From positions 496,001 to 560,000 of the forward strand of contig CAWEZX010000004.1 in the NCBI GenBank assembly GCA_963813555.1: a stretch of DNA of 64,000 bases, written 5' to 3'. Shown in pieces: positions 60,840-64,000 of the stretch; the stretch's first letter is position 1; each line of letters begins with the position of its first letter. Under the pieces are notes generated by a model. The model was not told the DNA's origin. It saw only the letters and a program-made list of their open reading frames with translations, and made no database searches. The position numbers and the translations under genes were made by a program. The stretch is from Roseiarcus sp963813555. Lineage in GTDB: Bacteria; Pseudomonadota; Alphaproteobacteria; Rhizobiales; Beijerinckiaceae.

Positions 60840-61580
60840 TCAGAGCGCCGTCACGTCCTTGTCGCCGTGGCCGTCACTATGGTCGTCCTTGCGCGCTGGG
60901 CGGCTCCTGCCTCGCCGCGCTCTGCGGCCAACGTCAAACGCGGCTTGCACGAGAACGCTAACCGGGCTCGCAAGCGCGCTGACTCGGTCGACGCCCGCGA
61001 CCGCCCGCTCGCCCCGCGTCAGCACGCGGTCCAGTTCCGCCATGGTCCTAGAGAGAGCGGGTTCCTCGTCGTCGAGCCAGACCTGAAGGATGCGCGCCCA
61101 GGCGAGCGCCAGGCCCTGGAGCTTAATGGCGCCGGACGCGCCGCCCGCTTCGATTCCCGCCGCCTCGAGCATGAAGCGCATTGAGGACAGCACCACCCGG
61201 TTCATCGCCAATGCTGCGGCGGGCTCGCGCTTGAGCCACGCAGTGACCTCACGCAGGCCTTCGCGGTAGGGCGCCATCGCTTCCAGACGGCGCATCAGGA
61301 CGTCGAACAGCCGTTCGCGCGGATTTTCATCCGCAAGTTCCCCATTATCCTGGGCCAGAACAGCGCGGTCGATGCGTCGCGAGAAGCCGGCGAGCACGGC
61401 CCCCTTCGAGGGGAAGGCGTCGCGGAAATCGGCCAGAGACACGCCGGCGGCCTTACAGATGTCGCGCAAGGAAATGTCGTCGAAACGGCGCTCCGCGGCG
61501 AGCTCCATCAACGCATCAACGATCTTGCCGCGCATGTCGGTCGGCGGCGGTTTGGCCTCGCTCTTTGGTCTGGTCGCCAT
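60840..61580 (-). CDS. TetR/AcrR-family transcriptional regulator
   Basis: A 246-residue protein. The N-terminal HTH (IVDALMELAAERRFDDISLR, DICKAAGVSLADFRDAFPSK) is followed by a helical ligand domain and a His/Asp/Lys-rich tail (HSDGHGDKD). It ends 31 bp before the lysE start on the same strand, so it could have controlled this exporter. The ligand is unknown. Confidence 0.85.
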   Translation of the reverse strand: MATRPKSEAKPPPTDMRGKIVDALMELAAERRFDDISLRDICKAAGVSLADFRDAFPSKGAVLAGFSRRIDRAVLAQDNGELADENPRERLFDVLMRRLEAMAPYREGLREVTAWLKREPAAALAMNRVVLSSMRFMLEAAGIEAGGASGAIKLQGLALAWARILQVWLDDEEPALSRTMAELDRVLTRGERAVAGVDRVSALASPVSVLVQAAFDVGRRARRGRSRPARKDDHSDGHGDKDVTAL

Positions 61581-61647
61581 GGCGCGCTCCTCGGTGCTGA
61601 TTTCATCCTAATGTAGGCGCTCAGTCGCCCGCCGCCAAGGAAGCCCG

Positions 61648-62466
61648 CTACCCCGCCATCTCCGCAGCGCGGGCGCGGGCCGCAGCAGAGGCCCGAATCA
61701 TGAGATCCTCGATCCCTTGAGCGTCCTGGAGCACGGCGAGGGCGGCGGCGGTGGTGCCGCCCGGCGAAGTAACGTTGCGGCGGAGCGTCGCCGGCGAAGT
61801 TGCGCTTTCGCGGCGCATCAGTTCGGCCGCGCCTTCGACCGTGCCGCGGGCCAGGCTCATGGACAGCTCCGCCGGGAGCCCCAGTCTCTCGGCCGCGGCG
61901 GCAAGGGCTTCAGTGAGTGCGAAAACATACGCCGGCCCTGAGCCCGAAATCGCCGTCACCGCGTCGATCGCGCCCTCGTCATCGAGCCAGAAGAACCTCC
62001 CGATCGCACCAAGCAGGCGCTCGCACCAGCCCCGCTGCTCTTCGTTGACCCCGGGATTGGCGAAGGCGGCGGTGACGCCCCGGCCGATTGCAGCGGGGGT
62101 ATTGGGCATCGCCCGCACGACCGCCCGGACTTCAGGAAGCCGAGCCGTCAGATTGGCGATCGTCTTGCCCGCAATGATCGACAGGAGGAGCGTATGTTCG
62201 CCGGCGAGCGCGGTGATCTGCGGGGCGACCTGATCGAGGGTCTGCGGCTTGACCGCGAGCACGAGCATCTCGGGGGGCGGAACCGTAATGTGAGGGTTGA
62301 GCGAAACCCCCCGACTCGCGGCAAGCGAAGCAATCTCGGAAGACAGATTGGGCTCGAGGATGGTCAGCGAGGATGCGGTAAGGCCGGCGTCGAGCCAGCC
62401 CCGCGCCATCGCTCCCCCCATCTTCCCGGCCCCGACCAGAACGAGGCGCGCTGGCCACTCGCTCAT
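61648..62466 (-). CDS. proC: Pyrroline-5-carboxylate reductase
   Basis: The last step of proline synthesis: P5C plus NAD(P)H to proline. 272 residues. The Rossmann motif is LVLVGAGKMGGAMARGW; then VLAVKPQTLDQV, AMPNTPAAIGRGVTA and the C-terminal dimer domain with ISGSGPAYVFALTEALA and VTSPGGTTAAALAVLQ. It starts at ATG 62466 and seems complete. It lies 67 bp upstream of the TetR gene on the same strand. Confidence 0.93.
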   Translation of the reverse strand: MSEWPARLVLVGAGKMGGAMARGWLDAGLTASSLTILEPNLSSEIASLAASRGVSLNPHITVPPPEMLVLAVKPQTLDQVAPQITALAGEHTLLLSIIAGKTIANLTARLPEVRAVVRAMPNTPAAIGRGVTAAFANPGVNEEQRGWCERLLGAIGRFFWLDDEGAIDAVTAISGSGPAYVFALTEALAAAAERLGLPAELSMSLARGTVEGAAELMRRESATSPATLRRNVTSPGGTTAAALAVLQDAQGIEDLMIRASAAARARAAEMAG

Positions 62467-62740
62467 CTTCCACTCCGGTCAAGGTTAAGCGCGATGCGGG
62501 AACATTTGTGTGATTGCCGCATTTTTGCCTCGGTCGGCAGCTTTCGCAAACGACTTCTAAACCAGGTTGGACTCAACCGGCGGGTTTCGCTAAAAGTATT
62601 GTGGCGAAACCTGGACGGGTACCTCCAGGCGGCGCTCGCGGTTTCGTGAACGGACACCGACCCTTTCGTTTGGTAACTTTCGTGAAACCGTTAAGTTTTA
62701 TGGTAAGAAAATCATTAGCGGTGAGATCGACGGGGCGGCG

Positions 62741-63364
62741 ATGAAGACGAATGTGGTCGTTGTGGGGCTGGTGCTGGGCGTGGTGGCTTTGGTGAGCGGC
62801 TGCACGCCGGTCATTCAATCCGGGCTTCCCGACCCGCAACTCACCGCGCGTGACAAGCAGATGATGGCGCTTGCGGAGCCGGACGAGTGGACAATTCCAA
62901 CTCGCCGCAGCATCGTCCAGTATCAAACGCCCGAGAAGCCGGGCACCATCATCGTCGATACTACCAACAACTATCTCTATTACATTCTGCCCCACCGCCA
63001 AGCGGTCCAATACCGCATCGCAAGCGGCGCCGAATATATGGGATGGACAGGCCGCGCCGAGGTCGGAGCGATGAAGGAATGGCCGACCTGGATGCCGACG
63101 GCTTCGATCATGGAACGCTGGCCGCAGTTCCAGGTCTACAAGCAGCACGGGCCGCTCGAAGGCCGGTGGGACAATCCGCTCGGAGCCCGCGCCCTCTATC
63201 TCTTCGTGGATAACAAGGACACGCTTATCCGCATCCACGGCACCAACGAGCCGTCGGAAATCGGGGGGCACGTGTCCTCTGGCTGCATCCGAATGCGCGA
63301 CATGGACGCGATCGACCTCTATAACCGGGTGCATGTTGGCACGCCGGTGGTGGTGATCAGCTAG
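62741..63364 (+). CDS. L,D-transpeptidase lipoprotein (YkuD family)
   Basis: A 207-residue protein that makes 3-3 crosslinks in peptidoglycan or attaches proteins to it. It has a lipoprotein signal with lipobox (VALVSGCTPV, Cys near residue 21), then the YkuD domain, with the catalytic motif IRIHGTNEPSEIGGHVSSGC and IRM after it (His and Cys). GGATCGACG stretches precede the start; ATG at 62741 is used. Confidence 0.9.
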   Translation: MKTNVVVVGLVLGVVALVSGCTPVIQSGLPDPQLTARDKQMMALAEPDEWTIPTRRSIVQYQTPEKPGTIIVDTTNNYLYYILPHRQAVQYRIASGAEYMGWTGRAEVGAMKEWPTWMPTASIMERWPQFQVYKQHGPLEGRWDNPLGARALYLFVDNKDTLIRIHGTNEPSEIGGHVSSGCIRMRDMDAIDLYNRVHVGTPVVVIS

Positions 63365-63369
63365 CCTCC

Positions 63370-64000
63370 TCACCGGAACGGCGGTTCGTCGAAGCTCCTC
63401 AGCTTGCGCGAGTGCAATGAGGCGTCGTTGCTTTGCAGGTGGCCGATCGCGGCGATGCCAATCTGCAAATGTTCGGCGATCGCCCGCTCGTAAAAGGCGT
63501 TGGCGGCGCCAGGCAGCTTGATCTCGCCGTGCAGCGGCTTGTCGGACACGCATAGCAGCGTGCCGTAAGGCACGCGCATGCGGAAGCCCTGGGTGGCGAC
63601 GGTCGCCAATTCCATGTCGACGGCGATGGCGCGCGAGACGTTGATGAGCCGTCGCTCTTGCGACCAGCGCAATTCCCAATTGCGGTCATCATTGGTGACG
63701 ACTGTGCCGGTGCGCAGGCGCCGCTTCAGGGCCTCGCCCCGGTCGCCGGTCACCTTAGCCACCGCCTCCTGCAGCGCCACCTGCACTTCCGCTAGCGCCG
63801 GGATTGGCGCCATCAGAGGTACGGCGTCATCCAGGATGTTGTCGCGCCTGAGATAGGCGTGCGCCAGCACATAGTCGCCGATCACCTGCGACTGCCGAAG
63901 CCCCGCGCAATGGCCGATCATCAGCCAACAATGCGGCCGCAGGACCGCGATGTGGTCGGTGATGGTCTTGGCGTTCGAGGGTCCGACGCCGATGTTGACC
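63370..64000 (-). CDS. amn: AMP nucleosidase, C-terminal part (cut by window edge)
   Basis: Hydrolyses AMP to adenine and ribose-5-phosphate. The frame is open from the right edge: VNIGVGPSNAKTITDHIAVL, then RPHCWLMIGHCAGLRQSQ. It continues with VAVDMELATVATQGFRMRVP-like text (VDMELATVATQGF) and ends at 63370. The N-terminus is outside the window. Confidence 0.9.
   Translation of the reverse strand, partial: VNIGVGPSNAKTITDHIAVLRPHCWLMIGHCAGLRQSQVIGDYVLAHAYLRRDNILDDAVPLMAPIPALAEVQVALQEAVAKVTGDRGEALKRRLRTGTVVTNDDRNWELRWSQERRLINVSRAIAVDMELATVATQGFRMRVPYGTLLCVSDKPLHGEIKLPGAANAFYERAIAEHLQIGIAAIGHLQSNDASLHSRKLRSFDEPPFR

Overview
The window looks like chromosome of a GC-rich alphaproteobacterium, probably Hyphomicrobiales. 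Supporting features are class I lysyl-tRNA synthetase, an EipA/DUF1134 protein, the ETF-QO / TPR / IspE gene order, short TadE/G-like proteins and the palindromic repeat that reads as HGRACPGHPR. Two quinoprotein (PQQ) dehydrogenases fit a methylotroph-related lineage such as Beijerinckiaceae; that placement is an inference.

Region by region. 1-2.6 kb is a mobile-element scar: an IS630-type transposase cut by the window edge (with an A8 slippery site), the stump of an aldo/keto reductase gene, a ~309-bp MITE and an IS1595-family element whose ends the MITE shares. 2.9-8.2 kb is a leftward set: LigJ-type hydratase, EipA-like protein, a small secreted protein, a ThDP enzyme and a HpcH/HpaI aldolase. 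8.4-15.6 kb runs leftward: polyprenyl-phosphate glycosyltransferase with GtrA domain (frameshifted), GT39 membrane glycosyltransferase, ispE (frameshifted), TPR protein, ETF-QO. 15.7-20.6 kb runs rightward: uracil-DNA glycosylase, a large GT2, lysK. 21-29 kb has two PQQ dehydrogenases around a decayed uxuA, accA, tRNA-Trp, tRNA-Gly and a frameshifted patatin gene. 29-31.8 kb has an IS1380-family element and a second IS1595 copy, which landed just after codon 3 of a glycine-rich secreted-protein gene. 33-39.7 kb has anmK, pduO, two TadE/G-like proteins, an AsmA-like protein and a metallophosphoesterase.

The main discovery is 39.89-60.38 kb, a ~20.5-kb element, more AT-rich by eye, inserted in a LysE-family transporter gene. 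The C-terminal end of lysE lies at 39.72-39.89 kb and the N-terminal part at 60.38-60.81 kb. Joining the two at a shared GCTGC restores an open frame of about 201 codons. A large serine recombinase lies beside the right junction. The element carries a T4-type baseplate/tail-tube-cap protein and an 828-residue tail-lysozyme protein, but no capsid, portal, terminase, sheath or tail-tube gene that I can recognise. It also has a replication ATPase that joins a T4 gp41-like N-terminus to a RepA-like ATPase, followed by five GTTGACACGG iterons. Other contents are a small resolvase, an HNH/NUMOD3 cassette, an XRE repressor over a palindromic operator, and many small unknown or membrane proteins. It looks like a replicating phage satellite or integrative plasmid with borrowed tail parts rather than an ordinary prophage.

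60.8-64 kb returns to host genes: a TetR regulator, proC, an L,D-transpeptidase lipoprotein and amn (cut by the window edge). Several genes carry single-base frameshifts, some in homopolymers (GT2-GtrA, ispE, patatin, the 50.3-kb ORF). These may be sequence errors. uxuA, the aldo/keto reductase, a 2OG-Fe(II) oxygenase, an acyl-CoA synthetase tail and the glycine-rich gene look truly broken.
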